11,442 bases of DNA from Candidatus Magasanikiibacteriota bacterium (GCA_023246555.1 JAHFIC010000028.1:1-11442); one strand, 5' to 3'. Shown: positions 1 through 6,590, counted from the stretch's first letter. Program-made: numbers and translations. The notes: generated from the letters alone by a model not told the origin.

Positions 1-358
1 ATTGCGCCAATCCCTCAAGAAATGCCAGATCTTCTGCCGCGCCAATGTGGTGTTTGCGAAGGAGTTCAACGATCTTTTGTTTGAATTGACGGTCTGTATG
101 ATATCGTTCGTCCAGCCGTTTGAAGAGTTCGGCCGTATGATCGGAGAGTTTACGATCAATATAAGATTTAAGCCGATGTTCAGCGCCAGCGTTTTCTTCT
201 TTGACAAAAGATTTTAGACGATATTCGACTCCATTTGTTTCTTCTTTTATGAGCTCTGCCATTTTTGGTATAAGAAAACTGTCGGTATATTCCAAAAGTA
301 CCCCCAAAGTTACCGGCTTCTCTAGTTCATTGGTATGTTTTTTTGAAAATTGCGTCAT
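1..358 (-). CDS. Hypothetical helical/coiled-coil protein, partial (runs off left edge)
   Basis: Reading the minus strand from the ATG at 358-356 gives 119 uninterrupted codons to the window edge, so the C-terminus is missing. The visible protein is rich in K, E, R, L and lacks a signal peptide or membrane segment. Residues about 32-104 look like a long charged helix or coiled coil, with a repeated phrase (YRLKSFV at 46-52, HRLKSYI at 61-67, 15 residues apart) and a later segment AELFKRLDERYHTDRQFK. The ending RKHHIGAAEDLAFLEGL resembles the C-terminal part of short uncharacterised coiled-coil proteins I associate with Parcubacteria; this is memory of a family pattern, not a search. A strong promoter sits so close that the mRNA would start at the ATG, which supports both the strand and this start. 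The plus-strand frames here have no recognisable content. Function unknown. Confidence 0.8.
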   Translation of the reverse strand, partial: MTQFSKKHTNELEKPVTLGVLLEYTDSFLIPKMAELIKEETNGVEYRLKSFVKEENAGAEHRLKSYIDRKLSDHTAELFKRLDERYHTDRQFKQKIVELLRKHHIGAAEDLAFLEGLAQ

Positions 359-393
359 GGGTAAAGTATGCGATGCGATGGAGTATCTGTCAA
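359..393 (-). promoter_or_regulatory. Sigma-70-type promoter, apparently leaderless, for the minus-strand gene
   Basis: On the minus strand a perfect -35 TTGACA (388-393) is followed by a 17-bp spacer and a -10 CATACT (365-370). Counting six bases past the -10 puts the predicted transcription start on the A of the ATG at 358, so the transcript would have no 5' leader and no Shine-Dalgarno site. Spacing and hexamers are read directly; leaderless initiation is inferred. Confidence 0.7.
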
Positions 394-406
394 GTGGCGT
401 GGCAGC

Positions 407-435
407 TTGAATATTTACCTTAAATTCGCTACAGT
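407..435 (+). promoter_or_regulatory. Promoter of the nonulosonate operon, apparently leaderless
   Basis: A -35-like TTGAAT (407-412, 4/6 to consensus) is followed by 17 bp and a -10-like TACAGT (430-435, 4/6). The predicted transcription start falls at about 442-443, on the ATG at 443, so the mRNA would again be leaderless. An AGAGG at 436-440 is only 2 bases from the ATG, too close to be a normal Shine-Dalgarno. It lies back to back with the minus-strand promoter, with 13 bp between the two -35 elements. The hexamers are weak, so confidence is moderate. Confidence 0.5.
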
Positions 436-442
436 AGAGGCG

Positions 443-2113
443 ATGTTTTCTCTACATACGTCAAAAGGAGTTCGTCGGATCGGTCCGGGAGAGCCGTGTT
501 TTATCATTGCCGAAATGTCCGGGAATCATAATCAAAGTTTTGATACGGCAGTGGCGATTATTACGGCTGTGGCTGAAACCGGCGCGGATGCCGTGAAGCT
601 GCAAACCTACACTGCGGACACCCTCACGATCGATTGCGACAAGGAATGGTTTGTCGTAAAAAACAAGGACAATCCGGAATTGTGGAAAGGACAGAAGCTC
701 TATGATTTGTACAAAAGGGCCTATACGCCCTGGGAGTGGTTTCCGGATTTAAAAAAGCTCACAGAATCGCTGGGCATGGTGTTTTTCTCAACGGCGTATG
801 ATGAGACATCAGTAGATTTTTTGGAAAAATTAAACGTCCCGTGCTACAAGATCGCGTCGTATGAATTGACCGATATGGTGACGCTTCGCGCGGTGGCGCG
901 TACCGGCAAGCCGGTCATTCTTTCCACCGGATTCGCGACCGAAGATGAAGTCGCGGGGGCAGTTGAGACACTGCGAAAAAATGGCGCGAAAGATATCGCG
1001 CTCCTGCACTGCATTACCGGCTATTCAGATACGCCGGATTTCCAGTCGGTAAATCTGGCAACGATGCAGGACATGGCCGAGCGTTTTGGCGTCGTGGTTG
1101 GTTTTTCCGATAATACGGCTGGCATTGACGTGCCGGTTGCCGCGGCGGCGCTCGGCGCCTGTGTGATTGAAAAGCATGTCGTTTTGGATCATGGCACGGG
1201 CGGCGTTGACGCGCGCTTCTCGGTCGACCCAGCTGAATTAAAAGCCATGGTTGAACAGATTCGATCGGGCGCGATGGTGTCGAGCAATATACTCGATACG
1301 GTGCGCGGTCGTGTGAACTATGGCTGCCAGAATGAGATGGAAAAGCAGAATACGTTTTTTCGTCGCTCGTTGTTTGTTGTGGCCGACATGAAGGCGGGGG
1401 ACACGTTTACGCCAGAAAACATTCGTTCCATTCGACCATCGGCCGGCTTACCGACGCGATATGTCGATGAAATTATTGGGAAAACGGCTTCGCGCGATAT
1501 CCCGCGCGGGACGCCGCTGTCTTTGGATATGGCAATTCCCTCATCATTTAAAAATTCAGAACTTCAGCGCTTATTCGATCAGGTACTGCAAGAACAGCCG
1601 CAGACAGCCGACGCCATTGTTTGGCTTCAGGGCGACCGATTGGATCGCGGTCCGAAAGTGTTGGAGCTCTATCGAACAGGATTCGCGCCCATCATTTTTA
1701 TTACCGGCAACAACACGCTCATCGGTACCGGGCCGCGGCCGGGAGAAAACGATGCGCATCTGGGCGGATTAGTCCGTTATCTTACAGAAAACAATGTCCC
1801 AAAAGGGGCCATTTTCATTGATGACACAGCCATGAATACGAGTGATCAAGCGAAACATATTGTCCATATGGCCAGCGAACGCGGATGGCGACGAATCATT
1901 TTGGTTACCTCTCCGTATCATCAAGTGCGGGCGTACCTCACGCTTCTCAAAGCGCAAAAAGACGGAGGTGGCGAGTTTGAAATTGTGAATCAGCCGGCGC
2001 TGGATCGGTCGTGGGATTCTCCGCCATCCGGCCGCGATAAAACCGCAAGAGATCTGCTTGCCGATGAGGAGCAAAAAATATTTTCTTATGGTATTGTAGG
2101 GGGTGCGGTATGA
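443..2113 (+). CDS. pseI: Pseudaminic/sialic acid synthase (NeuB/PseI family) fused to a C-terminal DUF218/YdcF-like domain
   Basis: A 556-aa cytoplasmic enzyme expected to condense phosphoenolpyruvate with a 6-carbon amino sugar to give a 9-carbon nonulosonic acid. Residues about 8-285 are the NeuB TIM barrel: IIAEMSGNHNQ (21-31, catalytic-type E24), VKLQTY (K52), AYTPWEWF, PCYKIAS (K136), VGFSDNTAG (219-227) and VIEKHVVLD (H245). Residues 302-364 are the SAF/antifreeze-like domain (FRRSLFV, SIRPSAGL, DEIIGKTASRDIPRGTPLS). AYTPWEW and GGVDARFS resemble PseI more than sialate NeuB, but the exact product is uncertain. Residues about 380-556 form a second domain with DUF218/YdcF hallmarks (DAIVWLQGDR, ITGN, TSDQA, IILVTSPYHQVRAYL), not normally part of NeuB; these are usually about 350 aa. 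Asn224 replaces the usual metal-binding His of the SDHT motif. The ATG at 443 is chosen because an upstream in-frame ATG at 368 lies within the promoter region and adds 25 non-conserved residues. First gene of the operon. Confidence 0.88.
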   Translation: MFSLHTSKGVRRIGPGEPCFIIAEMSGNHNQSFDTAVAIITAVAETGADAVKLQTYTADTLTIDCDKEWFVVKNKDNPELWKGQKLYDLYKRAYTPWEWFPDLKKLTESLGMVFFSTAYDETSVDFLEKLNVPCYKIASYELTDMVTLRAVARTGKPVILSTGFATEDEVAGAVETLRKNGAKDIALLHCITGYSDTPDFQSVNLATMQDMAERFGVVVGFSDNTAGIDVPVAAAALGACVIEKHVVLDHGTGGVDARFSVDPAELKAMVEQIRSGAMVSSNILDTVRGRVNYGCQNEMEKQNTFFRRSLFVVADMKAGDTFTPENIRSIRPSAGLPTRYVDEIIGKTASRDIPRGTPLSLDMAIPSSFKNSELQRLFDQVLQEQPQTADAIVWLQGDRLDRGPKVLELYRTGFAPIIFITGNNTLIGTGPRPGENDAHLGGLVRYLTENNVPKGAIFIDDTAMNTSDQAKHIVHMASERGWRRIILVTSPYHQVRAYLTLLKAQKDGGGEFEIVNQPALDRSWDSPPSGRDKTARDLLADEEQKIFSYGIVGGAV

Positions 2114-2748
2114 AGCTAACGATTCTCATGGACAATCCGCAGAGCTGGTATGTGCCGTACGCGAAAGCGCTTGAAGCTGAATTGAATCGCCGCGGTCACA
2201 CCGTTCTGGTCGCCGAACGCCCCGAAGAGGTGACAGCGGGCGATATCGCCTTTTTTTTGAGCGTGGAGCAAATGATCAAAAATGATGTCCGATCGAAAAA
2301 CAAGCACAATATTGTGGTACATTCCTCTGATTTGCCACGCGGCAAGGGCTGGTCGCCGCTCACCTGGCAGATTTTGGAGGGAAAAAATGAAGTTGTCAAT
2401 ACGCTGTTTGAGGCGGCGGATAAAGTAGATGCCGGCGTGATATATTGTCAGGACGTCATTGCATTCGCTGGCCACGAACTTTTGTCAGAACTGCATGACG
2501 CGCAAGGCAAAAGCATCAATCGGCTGATTCTCCAGTTTGTTGACGCCTATCCGGATGTCCACGGCCGCGCGCAAGAGGGCGAAGCAACCATGTATCCAAA
2601 GCGAAGCCAAAAAGACAGCGAGCTTGATTCGGAAAAAACGATCGCCGAGCAATTCAATCTTCTTCGTGTCGTAGACAATGAAAAGTACCCAGCATTTTTT
2701 CACTACCGCGGAAAGAAATATCTTATAAAGATTTTTAAAGAAGAATAA
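2110..2748 (+). CDS. Formyltransferase-family protein (sugar N-formyltransferase candidate)
   Basis: A 212-aa protein with the formyl_transf_N fold that uses 10-formyl-tetrahydrofolate in known members. The core is HSSDLPRGKGWSPLTWQILEG (from H71), followed by the D-x-G segment VDAGVIYCQ with D107; H71 and D107 match the catalytic His and Asp of methionyl-tRNA formyltransferase and GART. The usual NxH Asn is not in place: the residues before H71 are V-V, with the nearest Asn at N67. It lacks the tRNA-binding C-terminal domain of Fmt (about 310 aa), so it is more likely a small-molecule or sugar formyltransferase than Fmt. The C-terminal 40 residues (EQFNLLRVVDNEKYPAFF, then a basic tail) are a conserved-looking extra segment. 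Its ATG overlaps the synthase stop (ATGA at 2110-2113) behind a strong AGGGGG site at 2098-2103. In this operon it probably N-formylates the nonulosonate or a precursor amino sugar (inference). Confidence 0.82.
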   Translation: MKLTILMDNPQSWYVPYAKALEAELNRRGHTVLVAERPEEVTAGDIAFFLSVEQMIKNDVRSKNKHNIVVHSSDLPRGKGWSPLTWQILEGKNEVVNTLFEAADKVDAGVIYCQDVIAFAGHELLSELHDAQGKSINRLILQFVDAYPDVHGRAQEGEATMYPKRSQKDSELDSEKTIAEQFNLLRVVDNEKYPAFFHYRGKKYLIKIFKEE

Positions 2749-2749
2749 T

Positions 2750-4057
2750 ATGCCTGCCAAAACTCAACTCCTCAAACGGCGCCATGCCCTTATTCCCGGC
2801 GCGGCGCACACCTATTCAAAAGGCGACGATCAATTCCCGGCCGTTGCGCCAAAAGCGATTGTCAAAGGCAAAGGGTGTTTTGTTTGGGGTGATGATGGGA
2901 AAAAGTATCTCGACTGGTGCATGGGACTGCGTTCCGTGTCTTTGGGCCATGCGTACGAGCCAGTGAATCGGGCAGTGAAAAAACAAATGGATTTGGGAAC
3001 GAATTTCGGCCGGCCGGCCCTGATCGAATTCGAAGTCGCGGACATGCTCGTGAACCTGCTTCCAAATGTGGAGATGGTGAAATTTGCGAAAAATGGCTCT
3101 ACGGTCACAACCGCGGCAACCAAGTTGGCGCGCGCCTATACCGGCCGGAAATACATTGCCGTGTGCAAAAGCCATCCTTTTTTCAGCTATGATGATTGGT
3201 TCATCGGCACGACCCCCTGCGACGCGGGCATCCCGGAAGAAATTAAGAAACTCACCGTTACCTTCAATTACAATGACATCGCGAGCGTTGAAAAATTGTT
3301 TGCCGATTATAAAGATCAAATTGCGTGCGTAATTATGGAGGTGGTCACGACCGAGGAGCCGCGTGACAACTTTCTTCAGAACGTGCAGGCGTTGTGCAAG
3401 ACCAGCGGCACGGTGTTTATCCTTGATGAAATGATTACCGGTTTTCGATTTCATTTGAAGGGCGCAACCTATCTCCACAAGCTTAAACCCGACCTCGTCA
3501 CCTATGGCAAAGGAATCGCGAACGGGTATTCGCTCGCGGTGTTGGGTGGACGCAAAGACATTATGGAATTGGGCGGGTTGGAGCACAAAGGCGAGCGCGT
3601 TTTTTTAATCTCGACGACCCATGGGGCGGAGACAACGGCTTTGGCCGCGGCACTCGCGACCATCAAAGAAATGCAGCATAAAAAAGTCCAGGATCACCTG
3701 TGGAAGATCGGACGCATGATTGAGCGGGGGACAAAGGCGCTGATCAAAAAATATGGTCTCGAAGCTTCGATCGAACTGATCGGCTTTCCGCCAAATTTAC
3801 TCGTGAGCTACAAAGATAAAGACGGCAAGCCGTCGATGCTTCTTCGTACGATTTTTCATCAGGAAATGATCAGGCGCGGCATACTCTTTCAAGGCGCGTT
3901 TCCCGTGTCGTATTCTCATAAAGTCGCAGATGTCAAAAAGACGCTGGCGGTGTTTGTGCAAGCCCTCCAGGCGTACAAGATCGCATTCAACGCGAAAGAC
4001 ACAGCGAAATACCTGATTGGCGAACCGATAAAACCGGTGTTTCGGAAGTATAATTGA
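2750..4057 (+). CDS. PLP-dependent class III aminotransferase, glutamate-1-semialdehyde aminomutase-like
   Basis: A 435-aa fold-type I PLP enzyme, typical length for the family. Visible landmarks: GAAHTYSKGDDQFP near the N-terminus, YLDWCMGLRSVSLGH (53-67), the cofactor-phosphate region KNGSTVTTAATKLARAYTGR (NGS at 115-117), FILDEMITGFR with D226 to hold the PLP ring nitrogen, and DLVTYGKGIANGYS with the Schiff-base Lys at K254. A homology search would probably name it HemL, but nothing else here concerns tetrapyrroles. Lying inside a nonulosonate operon, it more plausibly transaminates a keto sugar or supplies an amino group. It starts 1 bp after the formyltransferase stop, with only a weak AAAGAAG site upstream, suggesting translational coupling. 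Family assignment is secure; substrate is inferred only from context. Confidence 0.88.
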   Translation: MPAKTQLLKRRHALIPGAAHTYSKGDDQFPAVAPKAIVKGKGCFVWGDDGKKYLDWCMGLRSVSLGHAYEPVNRAVKKQMDLGTNFGRPALIEFEVADMLVNLLPNVEMVKFAKNGSTVTTAATKLARAYTGRKYIAVCKSHPFFSYDDWFIGTTPCDAGIPEEIKKLTVTFNYNDIASVEKLFADYKDQIACVIMEVVTTEEPRDNFLQNVQALCKTSGTVFILDEMITGFRFHLKGATYLHKLKPDLVTYGKGIANGYSLAVLGGRKDIMELGGLEHKGERVFLISTTHGAETTALAAALATIKEMQHKKVQDHLWKIGRMIERGTKALIKKYGLEASIELIGFPPNLLVSYKDKDGKPSMLLRTIFHQEMIRRGILFQGAFPVSYSHKVADVKKTLAVFVQALQAYKIAFNAKDTAKYLIGEPIKPVFRKYN

Positions 4058-4070
4058 GGCGGTAGGACTT

Positions 4071-4871
4071 ATGGTTTTGAAGATTGCGCTCGCGCAAATG
4101 GATATTGCGTGGGAGGACAAGGAGAAAAACAAGAGGCGCTGCGAGGCGTATGTTCGCCGCGCGTCCGCACAGGGCGCGGATGTGATTGTATTTCCCGAGA
4201 TGACACTTACCGGATTCACCATGCGCGCTTCAAAATTTGGTGAGGCAGAAGCGGCAAGCGAAACCATGGCTTATTTTTCTTCACTCGCGCGGACGCATCG
4301 AGTGGGCATCGTGTTTGGTGTTATTTTTTCTGCCGAGAACGGACGCGGAAAAAATATGGCAGTTGCTCTTGATCGGCGCGGCAATATGCTTTCGCACTAC
4401 CAAAAAATTCATCCTTTCAGTTTCAGCGGCGAAGACAAAGCATATGAGTCTGGAGACGAGTTGGGATTCTTTCAGCTCAAAGATTGGCAGTGCGCGCTGA
4501 CGATTTGCTATGACCTTCGATTTGCCGGGCTGTTTGAAAAAATCGCTGAACGGAAACCCGATGTGGTTTTCATCATTGCCAATTGGGCGGAAAAGCGCAT
4601 TGAACATTGGGAGACGCTGCTTCGCGCTCGGGCGCTCGATACGCAGGCGTTTGTGGTTGGCGTCAATCGAGTCGGGAAGGGTGGCGGCATTACCTACAAT
4701 GGGCATTCGCTGGTGTACGCGCCAGATGGCACGCGCGTGCTTGATGCAAAATCAAAAGAAGGCATGCATATCGCGACGATTGATCGGCGTGCTGTGACAA
4801 ATTGGAGAAAAAAGTTTCCGTCGCTTCGCGATAAGAAGCCGGAAGTGTACGAACGATTACAGCGGGTATGA
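4071..4871 (+). CDS. Nitrilase-superfamily hydrolase, YafV/Nit2 (omega-amidase)-like
   Basis: A 266-aa carbon-nitrogen hydrolase of normal length for the family. The Glu-Lys-Cys triad is intact: E43 in FPEMTLTG, K112 in YQKIHPF, C146 in TICYDLRF. The region IIANWAEKRIEHWETLLRARALDTQAFVVGVNRVG closely follows YafV/Nit2 omega-amidases, which hydrolyse alpha-ketoglutaramate, the product left when glutamine donates an amino group. That would fit the aminotransferase just upstream if it uses glutamine as donor (inference); the enzyme might instead hydrolyse an amide on the sugar. It starts 13 bp after the aminotransferase stop, with an AGGA at 4064-4067 (3 bp from the ATG) and a GAGG at 4056-4059 (11 bp). 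No signal peptide, so cytoplasmic. Family confident, operon role uncertain. Confidence 0.88.
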   Translation: MVLKIALAQMDIAWEDKEKNKRRCEAYVRRASAQGADVIVFPEMTLTGFTMRASKFGEAEAASETMAYFSSLARTHRVGIVFGVIFSAENGRGKNMAVALDRRGNMLSHYQKIHPFSFSGEDKAYESGDELGFFQLKDWQCALTICYDLRFAGLFEKIAERKPDVVFIIANWAEKRIEHWETLLRARALDTQAFVVGVNRVGKGGGITYNGHSLVYAPDGTRVLDAKSKEGMHIATIDRRAVTNWRKKFPSLRDKKPEVYERLQRV

Positions 4872-5827
4872 GCATCCTTATTGTCGGCGGCGGATCAATC
4901 GGTCAGCGTCACGCCAAGAACCTTCGTTCTCTTGGGGAGGAAGTCGCTATCGTTGACGTGAATCCAGATCGGAAACCGGATTTTCTTTCGATTGATTCGG
5001 CCGGTGCGGCGAAGCAATTTGCCATTGCCTTCATTTGTTCGCCATCGAGATTTCACGTCGAGCAGGCGATTCAATGCGCCGAACAAGGTCTTCATCTGTT
5101 TGTCGAAAAACCGCTGTCACACGATACAAAAGGCCTTCGGCAGCTGCTGAAGCTTGTACAGCTTCGACAGCTCGTTACCATGGTCGGGAGTAATTGGAAA
5201 TTTTATCCCAGTTTTCAAAAAATGAAAGAATTGTTGGAGGGGGGAGCGATTGGAAAAATTCTTTCGGCGCGCTGTCAATTTGGCCAGTACCTGCCGGACT
5301 GGCATCCATGGGAAGATTACCGAAAAGGATATAGCGCCAATAAAAAATTGGGCGGTGGTATTCTGCTTGATAGCCATGAATTTGATTATTTGCCATGGCT
5401 TCTGGGGGAACGTGTCAAAAGCGTTTTTTGTGTAGCAGCAAAAGTTAGTAAGCTTGAAATTGACGTCGAAGACGTCGCTGAAGCAGTGCTTATATTTGAC
5501 ACGGGAGCGATTGGTGAAATCCATGTGGACTACATCCAGCGCGTCTATCAGCGCAACTTTGAGTTTTTTGGGAGCGAGGGAACCATCAGGTGGGATATTC
5601 GTGAAAAACAGGTTGTGGTGCTCCGAAAAGATCATGAACTGGAGCTCTATCCGATGATCGAATCCTATGATGTCAATACGATGTACATCGAGGAGGCCAG
5701 GCATTTTTTGGATTGCGTGCGGAGTGGCAAAAAAACAGTCACGCCGATTGAGACCGGAGCCAAAACGCTTTCGCTCATTTGTGCCGCGAAAGAATCTTCA
5801 AGAAGGGGAAAAATGGTGAACGTATGA
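4868..5827 (+). CDS. Gfo/Idh/MocA-family NAD(P)-dependent oxidoreductase
   Basis: A 319-aa sugar or inositol dehydrogenase-type enzyme. The N-terminal Rossmann fold begins ILIVGGGSIGQRHAKNL (dinucleotide-binding GGGSIG at 7-12). The family EKP motif is in LFVEKPLSHD (E80-K81-P82), with K81 the expected catalytic Lys. The central helix motif LGGGILLDSHEFDYL (161-175) carries D168 and H170, the typical active-site pair of the C-terminal alpha/beta domain. Related enzymes oxidise or reduce nucleotide-sugar or sugar hydroxyls, and members occur in legionaminic and other surface-sugar clusters. The ATG overlaps the upstream stop (ATGA at 4868-4871), indicating coupling; the upstream AGCGGG is a weak ribosome site. 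Likely a redox step on the nonulosonate or its precursor; the exact substrate cannot be read from sequence. Confidence 0.88.
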   Translation: MSILIVGGGSIGQRHAKNLRSLGEEVAIVDVNPDRKPDFLSIDSAGAAKQFAIAFICSPSRFHVEQAIQCAEQGLHLFVEKPLSHDTKGLRQLLKLVQLRQLVTMVGSNWKFYPSFQKMKELLEGGAIGKILSARCQFGQYLPDWHPWEDYRKGYSANKKLGGGILLDSHEFDYLPWLLGERVKSVFCVAAKVSKLEIDVEDVAEAVLIFDTGAIGEIHVDYIQRVYQRNFEFFGSEGTIRWDIREKQVVVLRKDHELELYPMIESYDVNTMYIEEARHFLDCVRSGKKTVTPIETGAKTLSLICAAKESSRRGKMVNV

Positions 5828-6579
5828 ACACGGCTGCCATTATCCAGGCTCGGATGGGGTCTACTCGGCTCCCCGGGAAAATGCTCATGAACATCGCGGG
5901 CAAGCCTGCGATTGAGCATGTGATAGAACGGATCAGACAGGCAAAGCGTGTGGAGCAGATTGTTTTGGCTACGACTACGGCTCCAGCCGACGATGCCCTG
6001 TGTCGCTGGGCGAAAGAGCGGGAGGTTCTTGTATACCGTGGAAGCGAACAAGACGTCCTTGATAGATATTACCAATGCGCAAAGGAGTATGGGGCTCGTG
6101 TCGTTGTCCGATTGACAGGCGACTGCCCCTTGCTCGATCCAGAGATTATCGATGCGGTTATCGGAGTGTTTGAAGATGGGAATTGCGATTATGCTTCGAA
6201 TATCCACCCACCATCCTACCCCGATGGCCTTGACGTTGAAGTATTTTCCTTTCAGGCGCTGGAAAAGGCGTGGACAGAGGCAAAATTTCCATCTGAGCGC
6301 GAGCATGTAACGCCGTATATGTGGAAGCATCCGGAATTGTTTCGTATGAAGAATTATGAATTAAGAATTAAAGGAGAAGCGGTCGATATGTCAACCGAAC
6401 GTTGGACGCTCGATACGCCGGAGGATCTAGAATTCATGGAGCGTGTTATTCCGTGCTGTCGGGATTTTTCTTTCGGAACGGTGATGGAGGTTCTCAAAAA
6501 ACATCCCGAATGGCGAGCGATTAACGCGCGGTTTCGTCGGAATGAAGGATACGAAAAAAGTTTGCAGTCGGAAAAATAG
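5824..6579 (+). CDS. SpsF/NeuA-type cytidylyltransferase (CMP-nonulosonate activation)
   Basis: A 251-aa nucleotidyltransferase of the SpsF (COG1861-like) branch. Motifs: the N-terminal nucleotide-binding signature AAIIQARMGSTRLPGKML (4-21), VVRLTGDCPLLDPEIID with D100, YPDGLDVEVF (132-141), SEREHVTPYMW, and RWTLDTPEDLEFM (203-215). Expected reaction: CTP plus a nonulosonic acid gives the CMP-activated sugar and pyrophosphate, the last cytoplasmic step before glycosyl transfer. The start at 5824 is chosen over an in-frame ATG at 5779 because the family motif begins right after it, it overlaps the upstream stop (ATGA at 5824-5827), and GGTGA at 5815-5819 gives a plausible ribosome site. An odd AT-rich insertion-like segment, residues about 176-183 (KNYELRIK), is encoded by three tandem 7-bp repeats. 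Confidence 0.87.
   Translation: MNTAAIIQARMGSTRLPGKMLMNIAGKPAIEHVIERIRQAKRVEQIVLATTTAPADDALCRWAKEREVLVYRGSEQDVLDRYYQCAKEYGARVVVRLTGDCPLLDPEIIDAVIGVFEDGNCDYASNIHPPSYPDGLDVEVFSFQALEKAWTEAKFPSEREHVTPYMWKHPELFRMKNYELRIKGEAVDMSTERWTLDTPEDLEFMERVIPCCRDFSFGTVMEVLKKHPEWRAINARFRRNEGYEKSLQSEK
6351..6371 (+). repeat. Three tandem 7-bp repeats (GAATTAW) inside the cytidylyltransferase gene
   Basis: GAATTAT (6351-6357), GAATTAA (6358-6364) and GAATTAA (6365-6371) follow each other exactly. The total of 21 bp keeps the reading frame and encodes NYELRIK-type residues. The tract is very AT-rich compared with the flanking gene. I recall similar NYELRIK strings in proteins from metagenomic bacteria, where they arise from dispersed heptamer repeats; not checked here. 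Confidence 0.75.
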
Positions 6580-6581
6580 AG

Positions 6582-6590
6582 TTATCCACA
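6582..6590 (+). promoter_or_regulatory. Perfect DnaA-box 9-mer (TTATCCACA)
   Basis: The 9-mer matches the high-affinity DnaA box consensus TTATNCACA. It is a single copy, 23 bp before the -10 of the next gene and overlapping a 12-bp palindrome. One box does not make an origin; it could be a DnaA-regulated promoter site, a titration site, or chance. Confidence 0.4.

Noticed and set aside
2..410. Two plus-strand open frames (2-217 and 201-410) at the left edge
   Set aside because: They lie antisense to a better minus-strand gene with a perfect -35, a leaderless start and a recognisable helical composition; the plus-strand translations have no family resemblance.
368..442. Upstream in-frame ATG at 368 for the synthase
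   Set aside because: It adds 25 residues not seen in NeuB/PseI proteins and would place the start inside the promoter region; the ATG at 443 fits the promoter and the family N-terminus.
2816..3586. 256-codon minus-strand open frame
   Set aside because: It is the antisense shadow of the aminotransferase gene; the translation is rich in His/Arg/Phe with no motif, and the plus-strand frame has all PLP-enzyme motifs.
6582..6590. Replication origin suggested by the DnaA-box match
   Set aside because: Only one box, no cluster, no AT-rich unwinding region and no dnaA/dnaN/gyrB neighbours; kept only as a possible regulatory site.
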